A stretch of DNA of 64,000 bases from Alphaproteobacteria bacterium. Its GTDB lineage: Bacteria; Pseudomonadota; Alphaproteobacteria; Rhodobacterales; Rhodobacteraceae. A program made the position numbers and the translations under genes. This document shows, piece by piece, positions 28,092 to 38,011 of this stretch (its first letter is position 1; the number at the start of each line of letters is the position of its first letter). The stretch is taken from the NCBI GenBank assembly GCA_030431825.1, contig JAUIIJ010000009.1:1-64000 (forward strand), in the 5' to 3' direction. A model generated the notes under the pieces. The model searched no databases. It was given only the letters and a program-made list of their open reading frames with translations, and was not told the origin of the DNA.

Positions 28092-28438
28092 GGATTTCTC
28101 CGAGAGTTTCATGCCCTCCCTGACCGCAACCTAGTACTGATGACCGTGATTTGCATCCGACGTTTTTACAATTCCGTCATGCACGACCCGACGTCACGAC
28201 GCTCGGCCCGGGCAGCGGCAGAGAGCATCCCGTACACGTCTGATGGCCGACACTGGCCGGTCACGAAAAGCGGCGCCGGATTGGAGACGGGGCAGATCGC
28301 CAACCGGTCTCCCGGCGGCGACAAGCCTGTCCCGGTGGCGTGCGACGTACCTGCTGGTCCCGTCACCGCCACCGGAGAACGCCATGCTGCAAGACCCGTG
28401 TCCGGCGCTTGCGCCGCTTTCAGCAGCCGGGTGAACGA

Positions 28439-29218
28439 TCAGATCGAACGCTCGACCATCATATGTTTGATCTCGGCAATCGCCTTGGCCGGGTTCAGAC
28501 CCTTGGGGCAGGTCTTGGCACAGTTCATGATCGTGTGGCAGCGATAGAGCTTGTACGGGTCTTCAAGCTCGTCCAGCCGTTCCCCGGTCGCCTCGTCACG
28601 GCTGTCGATGATCCAGCGATAGGCGTGCAGCAGCGCCGCAGGGCCGAGGTAACGATCGCCGTTCCACCAGTAGGACGGGCAGGATGTGGAACAAGACGCA
28701 CACATCACGCATTCATAGAGACCGTCCAGCTTCTTGCGATCCTCGATGGACTGCTTCCATTCCTTGGCCGGGCGGTTGGTCTTGGTTTCGAGCCACGGCA
28801 TGATGCTGGCATGCTGGGCGTAGAAATGTGTGAGGTCCGGGATCAGGTCCTTGACCACCGGCATGTGCGGCAGCGGATAGATACTCACGTCACCCTTGAT
28901 CTCATCCAACCCGTAGATGCAGGCGAGCGTGTTGATACCGTCGATGTTCATCGCACATGACCCGCAAATCCCCTCGCGGCAGGAACGGCGGAATGTCAAT
29001 GTCGGGTCGATTTCGTTCTTGATCTTGATCAGCGCGTCCAGAACCATCGGGCCGCATTTGTCCATATCAAGGAAATAGGTATCCACACGCGGATTCTGAC
29101 CGTCATCCGGGGTCCAGCGATAGATCTGGAACTTGCGCACATTCGTGGCGTCTTCGGGCTTTGGCCAGGTCTTGCCGGTGGTGATTCGGCTGTTCTTGGG
29201 AAGCGTCAGTTGGACCAT
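28439..29218 (-). CDS. sdhB: Succinate dehydrogenase iron-sulfur subunit
   Basis: [35 protein letters not shown]...[15 protein letters not shown]...[11 protein letters not shown]. Confidence 0.97.
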   Translation of the reverse strand: MVQLTLPKNSRITTGKTWPKPEDATNVRKFQIYRWTPDDGQNPRVDTYFLDMDKCGPMVLDALIKIKNEIDPTLTFRRSCREGICGSCAMNIDGINTLACIYGLDEIKGDVSIYPLPHMPVVKDLIPDLTHFYAQHASIMPWLETKTNRPAKEWKQSIEDRKKLDGLYECVMCASCSTSCPSYWWNGDRYLGPAALLHAYRWIIDSRDEATGERLDELEDPYKLYRCHTIMNCAKTCPKGLNPAKAIAEIKHMMVERSI

Positions 29219-29291
29219 TGCAAATACCTCACTGGGCGGAAAGTTGGGTGTGGCGGTTCGGACCACGTGTATGTCGGTGCAGGGCGGCGCA

Positions 29292-30008
29292 TCAGTTTCG
29301 CACCTCCCATCGTGTGAACAGGGCGTCAAGCAAGCGGGGCCGTGCGCCCCCCCTGCCATCACCGGTACTGCGCAGGATGTCCCGAAGCTCGAGCCCCGCC
29401 CCGGCGAGTTCGGACATCACCCTGCTGGGCGGAGCGATGTCGTCGAACCGGTTGGTCAGCGACAGTTCCAGGATCACAAAGTCGCAGCGCAGCAGCGTCT
29501 GGGCGGCACCCTGCAAGACCTCGAGTTCGAAGCCCTCGGTGTCGATCTTGAGACCGACGCGTCCGGGATAGTTTGCCATGATCCGATCCAGCGGCACCAC
29601 CGGAACGGTGCGTATGTCATAGCTTGTGACCCCTTTTGCCATAGGACCCGCAATCGGCTTGAACCCGGCCATTGCGGGGTTTCTGCCCTTGCGCAAGACG
29701 GGGATCCGCAAGTCCATCCGGCCTGAATCCGCGCCGACGGCGCAGGCGTGGAAATCGAAATCTGCGGGCGCACCATTCGCGATCGTCGCGGCTTCGGCCT
29801 CGGGACGCGGATCGATCAGCACGAATTTCCGGTCGGCAAAGGCGCGGTAAAGCTGCGGCGTACCGGTATGTACCCCGACATCGACAATCACATCGGTTTC
29901 GGCTCCAAAACCACGCAGATAATCCTCCTGCCGCCCCTTGTCGGGGACCGCCACAAGACCGCGTTGCCGCAACGCCTTGCGGAACATATGATCGCTGATC
30001 GCCCTCAC
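29292..30008 (-). CDS. FkbM family methyltransferase
   Basis: ...[33 protein letters not shown]...[33 protein letters not shown]. Confidence 0.85.
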   Translation of the reverse strand: MRAISDHMFRKALRQRGLVAVPDKGRQEDYLRGFGAETDVIVDVGVHTGTPQLYRAFADRKFVLIDPRPEAEAATIANGAPADFDFHACAVGADSGRMDLRIPVLRKGRNPAMAGFKPIAGPMAKGVTSYDIRTVPVVPLDRIMANYPGRVGLKIDTEGFELEVLQGAAQTLLRCDFVILELSLTNRFDDIAPPSRVMSELAGAGLELRDILRSTGDGRGGARPRLLDALFTRWEVRN

Positions 30009-30826
30009 GACGCGAACAGCCCCTGATTTCCAGCGATCAATTCTCTGATCGCGCGCCGTGCGGCGCGGTCGAGCTTGAGCTGATTTACAAGGCGCTGAAA
30101 TTCGACACTGCCGGTGTTCATGCGAACCTTTCTGCGTCCGCGTGCCGGGCTCAGCGCCGCGATCTCTGTTGCGGACAGCCCCGCATGATGCAGGAGTTGT
30201 TGGCCTGGACGCTCGGGCGTCGGCTCATCCTCGACACGAAAAAACCGTGCGCGGGTCGGGCCGACCGCAAGTTCAAGGCGACGTTGCACATCGCTCCAGT
30301 CTCGGCATGCTTCGGTCTCGGACAGGAATTCGGCGAGCGTCCCGGTATAACCATCGGAACAGATCGCCTGACTGTGCACGCTGCGTTTCCATGCATCCAT
30401 ACCACGGGTGTAGATTGCGTAATCGGGACGCAACGGCGCGAACGCCCGCTCAAGCGCATCGACGATGGGCTCGAGTTGCGGATAGAGCGATACCGTACCG
30501 CCATTTCCCGGCATTGCGCCCAACAGGTTCTCGTGGCTGAGAAGCACCGTGCCCGCGTCCTGCCGCAATATCGCATCGCGCAGAAGCATTGCGCATTCAC
30601 GCAAGCGCATCATCCGCTTGTCAGACGGTCGCAGGCTGAACCGCATGGCCGCATTGCCCAGATCGCGCGTCGCCGAGCCCTTGACAGGCGTCAGTATCGC
30701 GAGCCGCCCGGCCAGTTTGTCACGGTTGCGGCCCAGAAAATGCTGCAACGACGTCGAACCGGTCTTCTGAACACCACAATGGATGATCAGGCGCTTGGCT
30801 GTGCTGCTGTCTGGTCCCGTGTCCAA
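30005..30826 (-). CDS. Sulfotransferase-like P-loop protein
   Basis: RLIIHCGVQKTGSTSLQHFLGRNRDKL (PAPS-type P-loop); overlaps FkbM gene by 4 nt. Confidence 0.7.
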   Translation of the reverse strand: MDTGPDSSTAKRLIIHCGVQKTGSTSLQHFLGRNRDKLAGRLAILTPVKGSATRDLGNAAMRFSLRPSDKRMMRLRECAMLLRDAILRQDAGTVLLSHENLLGAMPGNGGTVSLYPQLEPIVDALERAFAPLRPDYAIYTRGMDAWKRSVHSQAICSDGYTGTLAEFLSETEACRDWSDVQRRLELAVGPTRARFFRVEDEPTPERPGQQLLHHAGLSATEIAALSPARGRRKVRMNTGSVEFQRLVNQLKLDRAARRAIRELIAGNQGLFAS

Positions 30827-30841
30827 AGCCCTTGCTCCGCC

Positions 30842-32650
30842 CTAGAACGTCCGGGCTTTGGGCGCGATCTTCTTGAGACTGATACCGCCCTCGGCTTCGG
30901 TGGACAGCGGGTCGACCACCACGGGACGGTAGGACAAGTCCACGTTGCGTCCGTTTACCCGGCTTATCGTGTGAACCCGCCAGTCGTCATCGTTACGATC
31001 GGGGAAATCTTCATGCGCGTGCGCCCCCCGGCTCTCATGACGTGCCTCGGCCCCGGTGATGGTGGCCAGCGCGTTCGGCATCAGGTTGGTCAGTTCCAGC
31101 GTCTCCATGAGGTCGCTGTTCCACACCAGACTGCGATCCGTGACGCGCAGGTCCGACATCTTGGCCGCGACCTCGTCCATGCGCTTGACACCTTCGGCGA
31201 GGGTCTTGGATGTGCGGAACACGGCGGCATCGGCCTGCATGCATTTCTGCATCTCAAGGCGCAATTCGGCAGTCGGAACCGACCCCTGCGCATTGCGCAG
31301 CGTGTCGAACCGATCAAAGGCGGCATCGACCGACGCCTGGTTCAGTGCGGCATTCGCCTTGGACGGATCAACAACCTTGCCCGCACGAATGGCGGCGGCG
31401 CGGCCGAACACGACCAGGTCGATCAACGAATTCGAGCCCAGGCGGTTGGCCCCGTGCACCGAAGCGCATCCCGCTTCTCCAACCGCCATCAGACCCGGCA
31501 CCACCGCGTTCTGATCCTCTGCGGTCGGGTTGAGCACTTCTCCCCAATAGTTCGTGGGAATGCCGCCCATGTTATAATGCACCGTCGGAATGACCGGGAT
31601 CGGTTCCTTGGTGACGTCGACCCCGGCAAAAATCCTGGCGCTCTCCGAGATTCCCGGCAGCCGTTCCGCCAGCGCTTCCGGCGGCAGGTGCGACAGGTTC
31701 AGGTGGATATGGTCGCCTTCGGCACCGACTCCCCTGCCCTCGCGGATTTCCATGGTCATCGAGCGGCTGACATAATCGCGCGGGGCGAGGTCCTTGTACT
31801 GCGGGGCATAGCGCTCCATGAACCGCTCGCCTTCCGAGTTGGTCAGGTAACCGCCCTCACCGCGCGCGCCTTCGGTAATCAGGCAGCCGGAACCGTAGAT
31901 ACCGGTAGGGTGGAACTGGACAAATTCCATATCCTGCAACGGCAGACCGGCGCGGGCCACCATACCACCGCCGTCGCCGGTGCAGGTATGCGCCGACGTG
32001 GCACTGAAATAGGCGCGGCCATAGCCACCGGTGGCCAGAACCACCATCTTGGCGCTGAACACGTGCATGGTCCCGTCGTCGAGTTTCCAGCAGACCACCC
32101 CCTGACAGGCACCGTCTTCGGTCATGATCAGGTCGATTGCGAAATACTCGACGTAGAATTCGGCATTGTTCTTGAGGCTCTGTCCGTAAAGCGTGTGCAG
32201 GATCGCGTGTCCGGTCCTGTCCGCGGCGGCGCAGGTCCGTTGCACCGGGGGACCATCGCCGAACTCGGTCGTGTGCCCCCCAAAGGGCCGCTGATAGATC
32301 TTCCCCTCTTCGGTGCGGCTGAAGGGCACGCCGTAATGCTCAAGCTCATACACCGCCTTGGGGGCCTCGCGCGCCAGGTATTCCATCGCGTCCGTGTCGC
32401 CCAGCCAGTCCGATCCCTTGACCGTGTCGTACATGTGCCACTGCCAGTTGTCGGGCCCCATGTTGGAAAGCGAAGCCGCAATACCGCCCTGCGCGGCAAC
32501 CGTGTGCGACCGCGTCGGGAAAACCTTGGTTACACAGGCGGTCCGAAGGCCCTGCTCCGCCATGCCCAGGGTCGCGCGAAGACCCGCGCCCCCTGCTCCG
32601 ACGACCACGACGTCATATTCATGCGTCTCGTATTCGTATGTTGCAGTCAT
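30842..32650 (-). CDS. sdhA: Succinate dehydrogenase flavoprotein subunit
   Basis: ...[51 protein letters not shown]. Confidence 0.98.
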   Translation of the reverse strand: MTATYEYETHEYDVVVVGAGGAGLRATLGMAEQGLRTACVTKVFPTRSHTVAAQGGIAASLSNMGPDNWQWHMYDTVKGSDWLGDTDAMEYLAREAPKAVYELEHYGVPFSRTEEGKIYQRPFGGHTTEFGDGPPVQRTCAAADRTGHAILHTLYGQSLKNNAEFYVEYFAIDLIMTEDGACQGVVCWKLDDGTMHVFSAKMVVLATGGYGRAYFSATSAHTCTGDGGGMVARAGLPLQDMEFVQFHPTGIYGSGCLITEGARGEGGYLTNSEGERFMERYAPQYKDLAPRDYVSRSMTMEIREGRGVGAEGDHIHLNLSHLPPEALAERLPGISESARIFAGVDVTKEPIPVIPTVHYNMGGIPTNYWGEVLNPTAEDQNAVVPGLMAVGEAGCASVHGANRLGSNSLIDLVVFGRAAAIRAGKVVDPSKANAALNQASVDAAFDRFDTLRNAQGSVPTAELRLEMQKCMQADAAVFRTSKTLAEGVKRMDEVAAKMSDLRVTDRSLVWNSDLMETLELTNLMPNALATITGAEARHESRGAHAHEDFPDRNDDDWRVHTISRVNGRNVDLSYRPVVVDPLSTEAEGGISLKKIAPKARTF

Positions 32651-32673
32651 ATTCGTTTAATCCCTGGCGCGTC

Positions 32674-33045
32674 TCAGAGCGCGATTTTGACAAGAGCGAA
32701 GAGGCCCGCTGCGATAAGTGTGTAGGCAAAGGCACCCACGGCGATATAGGCCAGTTTGGCCGCTGTTCCGCCCATGTAGTCCTCGATCGCTTCCTGCGCC
32801 TCGTATTTGACGTGGTTGATCCCCACGATCAGCGTCAGCGCCGTCAGGATGGCCGGGAATGGCCGCCCGAAATAGGCGATCACCTCTTCATGCGTACCAC
32901 CAAGACCGATACCGAAGGTAAAGATGAACGGCGGCACCAGAACGCAAAGCAGGATGGAACTGACCAGCATCTGCCAGTGATGGTCGGTTCCGTGCCGCGA
33001 TGATCCCAGTCCTTCGGCGCGTTTGCGGTCGGTAAGATATCTCAT
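32674..33045 (-). CDS. sdhD: Succinate dehydrogenase membrane anchor subunit
   Basis: MRYLTDRKRAEGLGSSRHGTDHHWQMLVSSILLCVLVPPFIFTFG... Confidence 0.94.
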   Translation of the reverse strand: MRYLTDRKRAEGLGSSRHGTDHHWQMLVSSILLCVLVPPFIFTFGIGLGGTHEEVIAYFGRPFPAILTALTLIVGINHVKYEAQEAIEDYMGGTAAKLAYIAVGAFAYTLIAAGLFALVKIAL

Positions 33046-33056
33046 GGTCACTCTCC

Positions 33057-33446
33057 TTACACCGCGATCGCCGTAATGATGGTCAGCACCGTGGCTCCGA
33101 TGAACATGCCAAGGCCCATGCGCTCGGACACGCCGACTTCCAGCAGATAGCCGAAATCCCAGATGACATGCCGGAGGCGCCCCAGAACATGATACCAGAT
33201 CGCCCATGTTGCCAGCAGCATCAGGATATCGCCAACGACACTGCGCAACAGGCCGTCAACCACGGCGAACGCGCTCTCGGATGTCGCCGCCGTCAGCAGC
33301 CAGAGCACGATCAGAAACGCCGTACCCAGCGATGCGATGCCGGTAATGCGCACCATGATGGATGAGATCGAGGTCATCTGTGGGCGGTAGTATTGCCCGA
33401 TCATAAACGGAGATAGCGGGCGATTGCCCCGATTGACGTCAGCCAT
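33057..33446 (-). CDS. sdhC: Succinate dehydrogenase cytochrome b556 subunit
   Basis: MADVNRGNRPLSPFMIGQYYRPQMTSISSIMVRITGIA... Confidence 0.95.
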   Translation of the reverse strand: MADVNRGNRPLSPFMIGQYYRPQMTSISSIMVRITGIASLGTAFLIVLWLLTAATSESAFAVVDGLLRSVVGDILMLLATWAIWYHVLGRLRHVIWDFGYLLEVGVSERMGLGMFIGATVLTIITAIAV

Positions 33447-33521
33447 GGCGGGTCCTTTGCAGATGCTTTTGCCCGTTTTTAAACCTTTTTTTCCCGCTGT
33501 CACCCATGCACGACATGATTA

Positions 33522-33546
33522 GGCGCGGTTTTTTGGCGCGGTTTTT
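33522..33546. repeat. Tandem 13-mer repeat in the sdhC upstream region
   Basis: GGCGCGGTTTTTT followed directly by GGCGCGGTTTTT. Confidence 0.7.
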
Positions 33547-33561
33547 CAGTTTAGCGCAAAC

Positions 33562-33593
33562 TTGTGATCACGGCTCGCACAGCTGTGATCACA
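33562..33593. promoter_or_regulatory. Paired GTGATCAC palindromes upstream of sdhC
   Basis: TTGTGATCACG-N11-TGTGATCACA; palindromes 33564-33571 and 33585-33592, centres 21 bp apart. Confidence 0.65.
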
Positions 33594-33642
33594 TATCTGC
33601 GTGCGTTCGTGCAGCCGAAATCCGCGTGTGACCGAGTCGCGG

Positions 33643-34350
33643 TCAACGGCTATGAACCATCGGCTCTGCGGCACCCGCGCGCGTTGCGGTCTGACGTGTG
33701 ACTTCGCGTAGAAGTTTCTTGCGGATCCGATCCGGATACTCGCGGAAACTCGATGCTGTGATCACAAAAGCGCCCTCGCCCACGATGACGTTCTCGAAGA
33801 AATATGCGGTCAGGTCCGGTTCGGAAGCCTCGATCGCAATGGCGTTGACGGTGATCCCGGCGCGCAACAGGCTCTGATGCGTGTCGCGCGGTGGCTGTCC
33901 TTCGTTGGACGGGCCATCCCCGGACACGTCGATGAGAAGTCGGCTGCACTGTCTGACCTGTTCGAACGCCGGCAGGACGAATGCCATAGCGTCGCCGATC
34001 GCCGTGGAGTAATTGCGCCAGATCCGCGGGCTTGTGGCGACAAGGTCGGCAAACTGCTCGACGGCATCAAAGCTGTCCAGCGTTGTCCACGGAATCGCGA
34101 CCTGCTGTCGGCTTGCGCCGCTCCACTGCACCAGCATCACCTGTGCCCGGCCACGCACCAGGGCCTCGGCGATGACGCCGTCCCGAAGCGCAAGCGCCAA
34201 GCCGTCCATCTGCAAGCGGTATTCCTCGTGATCGACAGAGCCGGAGACATCTACCGCGAGGGCCAGGGCCAGGTCACAGGCGAATACCCGCCCGACTGTT
34301 CCGGCCGACAGGAGCAGGCACAGAAGAGATATCCGGAACAGGGCGAACAT
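33643..34350 (-). CDS. DUF1194 domain-containing (VWA-like) secreted protein
   Basis: Signal peptide then CDLALALAVDVSGSVDHEEYRLQMDGLALALRD... Confidence 0.87.
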   Translation of the reverse strand: MFALFRISLLCLLLSAGTVGRVFACDLALALAVDVSGSVDHEEYRLQMDGLALALRDGVIAEALVRGRAQVMLVQWSGASRQQVAIPWTTLDSFDAVEQFADLVATSPRIWRNYSTAIGDAMAFVLPAFEQVRQCSRLLIDVSGDGPSNEGQPPRDTHQSLLRAGITVNAIAIEASEPDLTAYFFENVIVGEGAFVITASSFREYPDRIRKKLLREVTRQTATRAGAAEPMVHSR

Positions 34351-34462
34351 GGCCGAGAGGCTACGAAATCGGGCCGCGCCTGCCTATCCGGTAAACGACA
34401 TGTTATTCTCTGGCCGGTGCGAACCCTGTACTATCCTAGCCGGTCCCGCCCCCCGCCGCAGC

Positions 34463-35497
34463 TCAGACCGGGATCAGCGCCCAGTAATCGAGATCGAGAA
34501 GAACCTCGGGGCGGTATTTGCCATCCTCGCCACGCAAGACGAAAGGAGCATGCCCCTTGGTCGCGACGAGCCGCAGGCGAATGGCTCCGACACCGGGTGC
34601 CGAGGTTTCGGCTTTATCGAGAACTTCGGACCAGGCATAAACCGTATCCCCGGACAGGCAGGGGTTGGCATGGGCACCTGAGTTCAGACCGACCAACATC
34701 TGCGCGTTTGCCAGCCCGTTGAAAGACAAGGCGCGCGCCATCGAAATGACATGTCCGCCATATATCAGGCGGCTGCCATCGGGCCGGGCGTTGACGTCGA
34801 AATGCACCTTGGCCGTGTTCTGCCACAGGCGCGTCGCCATCATGTGCTCGGCTTCCTCGATCGTCACCCCGTCGACGTGGTCGATCTGTTCGCCAACCTC
34901 GTAATCACCCCATCGGTGCCGTTCTCCGGCAAGCGAGAAATCGTAGCCGGTGAAATCCAGACCATCGGGAACCACCAGATCGTCCGCCGCCACCACCTTG
35001 GCGAGGTCGGGCACCACCGCTTCGGGCGCGGGCGCATCGACATTGCGTTTGCGCACCATCACCCAGCGGACATATTCCAGAACCTCTTCATCGTGCTGAT
35101 TCAGGCCACGGGTGCGGACATACACAACCCCGGTCTTGCCATTGCTGTTCTGCTTGACCCCGATCACCTCGGAGACCGATCGCAGGGTATCGCCGGGCCA
35201 GACCGGTCGCAGCCAGCGCCCCTCTGCATATCCGAGATTCGCGACGGCATTCAGCGACACGTCGGGCACCGTCTTGCCGAAAACCACGTGAAAAGCCACG
35301 AGATCATCCAGCGGGCTGCCCTTCAGGCCACAGTTCTGCGCAAACAGGTCGGACGAATGCAGCGCATGCCGCGCGGGATAGAGCATGTGGTACAGCGCGC
35401 GCTCTCCGGTCGTGACGGTGCGCGGCACCGGATGTTCGAGCACATCGCCAATTGCGTAATCCTCGAAAAACCGGCCGGAATTGGTCTTGGTCGCCAT
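34463..35497 (-). CDS. mch: MaoC-family mesaconyl-CoA hydratase (beta-methylmalyl-CoA dehydratase)
   Basis: MATKTNSGRFFEDYAIGDVLEHPVPRTVTTGERALYHMLYPARHALHSSD...; double hot-dog layout; same operon as mcl2. Confidence 0.9.
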   Translation of the reverse strand: MATKTNSGRFFEDYAIGDVLEHPVPRTVTTGERALYHMLYPARHALHSSDLFAQNCGLKGSPLDDLVAFHVVFGKTVPDVSLNAVANLGYAEGRWLRPVWPGDTLRSVSEVIGVKQNSNGKTGVVYVRTRGLNQHDEEVLEYVRWVMVRKRNVDAPAPEAVVPDLAKVVAADDLVVPDGLDFTGYDFSLAGERHRWGDYEVGEQIDHVDGVTIEEAEHMMATRLWQNTAKVHFDVNARPDGSRLIYGGHVISMARALSFNGLANAQMLVGLNSGAHANPCLSGDTVYAWSEVLDKAETSAPGVGAIRLRLVATKGHAPFVLRGEDGKYRPEVLLDLDYWALIPV

Positions 35498-35704
35498 CTA
35501 CTGCTCTCCCAGTTTCATGTCGGGGGTGTACTCCGCAGCGACGTCCTTGATCACCGCCTGCCCGCACCGCATGGTGCCGCTCGCCGCATCAAAGGTCTGT
35601 GTCGGCGAACCGTACAACGTCCAGCCCTTGGCCAGGGCTGCGCTGACCTTGTGACAGAACGCGGATGTGTCCTCTTCCGAGAGGAACCGGTAAATCTTGC
35701 TCAT
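35498..35704 (-). CDS. DUF1737 domain-containing small protein
   Basis: MSKIYRFLSEEDTSAFCHKVSAALAKGWTLYGSPTQTFD...; stop codon abuts the mch ATG. Confidence 0.82.
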   Translation of the reverse strand: MSKIYRFLSEEDTSAFCHKVSAALAKGWTLYGSPTQTFDAASGTMRCGQAVIKDVAAEYTPDMKLGEQ

Positions 35705-35715
35705 CTGATGTGTCC

Positions 35716-36270
35716 TTATTGCGGGAACGGCCAATATCCCAACCAGCCGTGAATCATGCCGATCACGCCAAGCAGCACGACCGATATCGCAAAGAACATC
35801 GCATCCTTGGCCAATGTTCCCGGTGCCGGTGGCGTCCATTCAGGCTCGGCACGGTTGATCACGATCACTTCGACCACCGCCCAGGCAAGCAGCCCGCCAA
35901 ACAGCACGATGGATGCGAGATCGCCATTCACCAGCAGGTGCGCAAACGCCCAGAGCTTGACCCCCGCGAGCATCGGATGCCGCACCCTGTTCAGGATCCG
36001 GCCCTTCTGGCCCGCCGGGCTGGCCAGCCATAAGGCAAATACCATCAGCGTGTTATTGATGTGGATCATGAAACTGGGCGGGGTCCAGACGGCGATATAG
36101 GGCGTCGCGCGAAAGCCGATCACCATCAGCACAATCGAGATCAACAACGCCAGCGCGACCGCCCCCTTGCCCGCATTGCCCATGGCAGCGCGCTGACCAG
36201 GCCGGAGGCGTTTGAACAGATGCGCCCCCCACCAAAGCGCCAATCCCAAAATCAGAAGACTCCAGCCCAT
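35716..36270 (-). CDS. NnrU family membrane protein
   Basis: MGWSLLILGLALWWGAHLFKRLRPGQRAAMG...RVRHPMLAGVKLWAFAHLLVNGDLASIVLFGG. Confidence 0.9.
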   Translation of the reverse strand: MGWSLLILGLALWWGAHLFKRLRPGQRAAMGNAGKGAVALALLISIVLMVIGFRATPYIAVWTPPSFMIHINNTLMVFALWLASPAGQKGRILNRVRHPMLAGVKLWAFAHLLVNGDLASIVLFGGLLAWAVVEVIVINRAEPEWTPPAPGTLAKDAMFFAISVVLLGVIGMIHGWLGYWPFPQ

Positions 36271-36276
36271 CCCGGA

Positions 36277-37134
36277 CTACCCCGCTTGCAACGCCTCGAT
36301 CATTTCTGCTTTTGCCAGCAATTCGCGGGCGGTGGCAACGTGAAGATTTTCGACGATCCGGCCATCAACCACGGCGACCCCCTGCCCACTGGCTTCGATT
36401 TCCTCGAAGGCCGAGATCTGCCGGCGCGCCAGATCGAGTTCATCCGGAGACGGAGCGAAGGCGCGATTGGTAACCTCGACCTGTGCCGGGTGAATCAGCG
36501 ACTTGCCATCAAACCCCATGTCACGCCCCTGTTTGCACTCGACCTCGAGCCCGGCATCATCCTTGAACGCGTTGAACACCCCGTCAATCGCAATCACGCC
36601 CTCGGCCTTGGCGGCAAGCAGGCACAGGCCAAGCCCGGTCATCAAGGGTTCACGATCCGGGCGGAAACGGGTGTTGAGATCCTTGGCCAGATCGTTGGTT
36701 CCCAGCACGAACCCGCCGATCAGCGGATGCGCCGCGATCGCGTGGGCGTTCAGCATCCCCCTGGGCGTTTCCATCATCGCCCAGACAGGAATGTCACCGG
36801 TGATCTCGGCGAGCGCGTCCACGTCCTCGGGACTGCCGACCTTGGGCAGCAGGATCGCGTCACACTCCATGTCACGGGCGGCAATCGCGTCATCGCGCCC
36901 CCACTCGGTATCCAGACCGTTGATCCTGACAAGCCGCACGCGGTTGCCAAATCCGCCAGCGGCGAGCGCCTCTGTCAAAAGAGCGCGGGCGTTCGCCTTT
37001 TCCGCCGGTGTCACCGCGTCTTCGAGATCGAAAATGATCGCGTCCACCGGAAGCGACTTGGCCTTTTCCAACGCCCGCGCCTTGGATGCGGGAATGTACA
37101 AGACCGATCGGTAAGGGCGGGCGCTGGATGGCAT
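36277..37134 (-). CDS. mcl2: CitE-type CoA lyase family, likely (3S)-malyl-CoA thioesterase
   Basis: MPSSARPYRSVLYIPASKARALEKAKSLPVDAIIFDLEDAVTPAEKANARALL...GFDGKSLIHPAQVEV; about 285 aa, upstream of mch. Confidence 0.85.
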   Translation of the reverse strand: MPSSARPYRSVLYIPASKARALEKAKSLPVDAIIFDLEDAVTPAEKANARALLTEALAAGGFGNRVRLVRINGLDTEWGRDDAIAARDMECDAILLPKVGSPEDVDALAEITGDIPVWAMMETPRGMLNAHAIAAHPLIGGFVLGTNDLAKDLNTRFRPDREPLMTGLGLCLLAAKAEGVIAIDGVFNAFKDDAGLEVECKQGRDMGFDGKSLIHPAQVEVTNRAFAPSPDELDLARRQISAFEEIEASGQGVAVVDGRIVENLHVATARELLAKAEMIEALQAG

Positions 37135-37203
37135 GAGTCTCTCCACAAGTCATAATATTGCGCAGAAAGGGGCATTTTTGGTCGGAAAATTCAAGCCAAA
37201 AGC

Positions 37204-37215
37204 GCCGCAATGCAG
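37204..37215. promoter_or_regulatory. Candidate EMC-pathway operator, mcl2 copy
   Basis: GCCGCAATGCAG, 70 nt upstream of mcl2 ATG; identical 12-mer to the ccr site and same orientation relative to the gene. Confidence 0.55.
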
Positions 37216-37369
37216 CATTTTCTGACGTCATGTAAGGTCCGCACAGCCGTCAGAACGGCGAATTAACCACTTTTCAGCAACTCCGAGGGCAGGATCGTCG
37301 ATGACAGCAAGCCGCTGTTTGCAAGCGCCCCCGGATGTTTCCGGCGCATTGTTTCAGAAAGGTGGACCC

Positions 37370-37687
37370 ATGATGAAGACAGCATTGAACATGACCGTCG
37401 GGTTGGGCCTGATGGTTTTGGCGGCACAACAGGTTTCGGCGCAACAATCCCGCAACTGTGCACCACGCGATACCGTGATCGAGCGCCTCGCCAGCCGATT
37501 TGGCGAGACGCGCCAGAGCATCGGGCTGGGCTCCCAAGGCGCAGTGGTGGAAACCTTCGCCTCGCACGACACCGGCAGTTGGACCATCACCGTGACGATG
37601 CCCAACGGTATCACCTGTCTCGTGGCATCCGGCCAGTCGTTCGAGGAACTCGCCGAGGCGCTGCCGTCAGACGGCAGCGACGCCTGA
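37370..37687 (+). CDS. Small secreted hypothetical protein
   Basis: MMKTALNMTVGLGLMVLAAQQVSAQQSRNCAPRDTVIERLASRFGETRQSIGLGSQGAVVETFAS...; signal peptide. Confidence 0.8.
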   Translation: MMKTALNMTVGLGLMVLAAQQVSAQQSRNCAPRDTVIERLASRFGETRQSIGLGSQGAVVETFASHDTGSWTITVTMPNGITCLVASGQSFEELAEALPSDGSDA

Positions 37688-38011
37688 CCCGATCAGGTAC
37701 GCGTGCCGGGCAGCCGTTCGAGTTTCCCGTCGTCGATTTCCAATCGTCCCCCGGCCCGGTCAGATGGAACAGCGTCAACAGCGTGTTGACATGAAGCGAC
37801 CGCGCGTGCGGATCAGCACAAGAATCGACAAGACGCCGGATACCGCCTTTGCAGCGGCGCCCGCGTTCGAAACACCGGCAGGCGGGTCCGCGCGCGCCGC
37901 CGGTCCAAAAAATCCGATGCTCGACGCGGGCACCGTCCTGCCTCGTAACCCTTTCCGATAATTGGCCTTTACCATCTCGGGCGTTTCGTGGGCGACCGCA
38001 TCGCCTGACCA

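Noticed and set aside
28166-28434. Overlapping 60-70 aa ORFs on both strands downstream of sdhB
   Set aside because: No coherent composition, no convincing RBS and mutually overlapping frames; not supported as CDS
29964-29977. TTGCCGCAACGCCT, near match to the EMC motif
   Set aside because: Inside the FkbM coding region and mismatched at the conserved CAG end
30185-32725. 846-aa plus-strand ORF opposite sdhA/sulfotransferase
   Set aside because: Long antisense frame opposite confident CDSs; no recognisable domain
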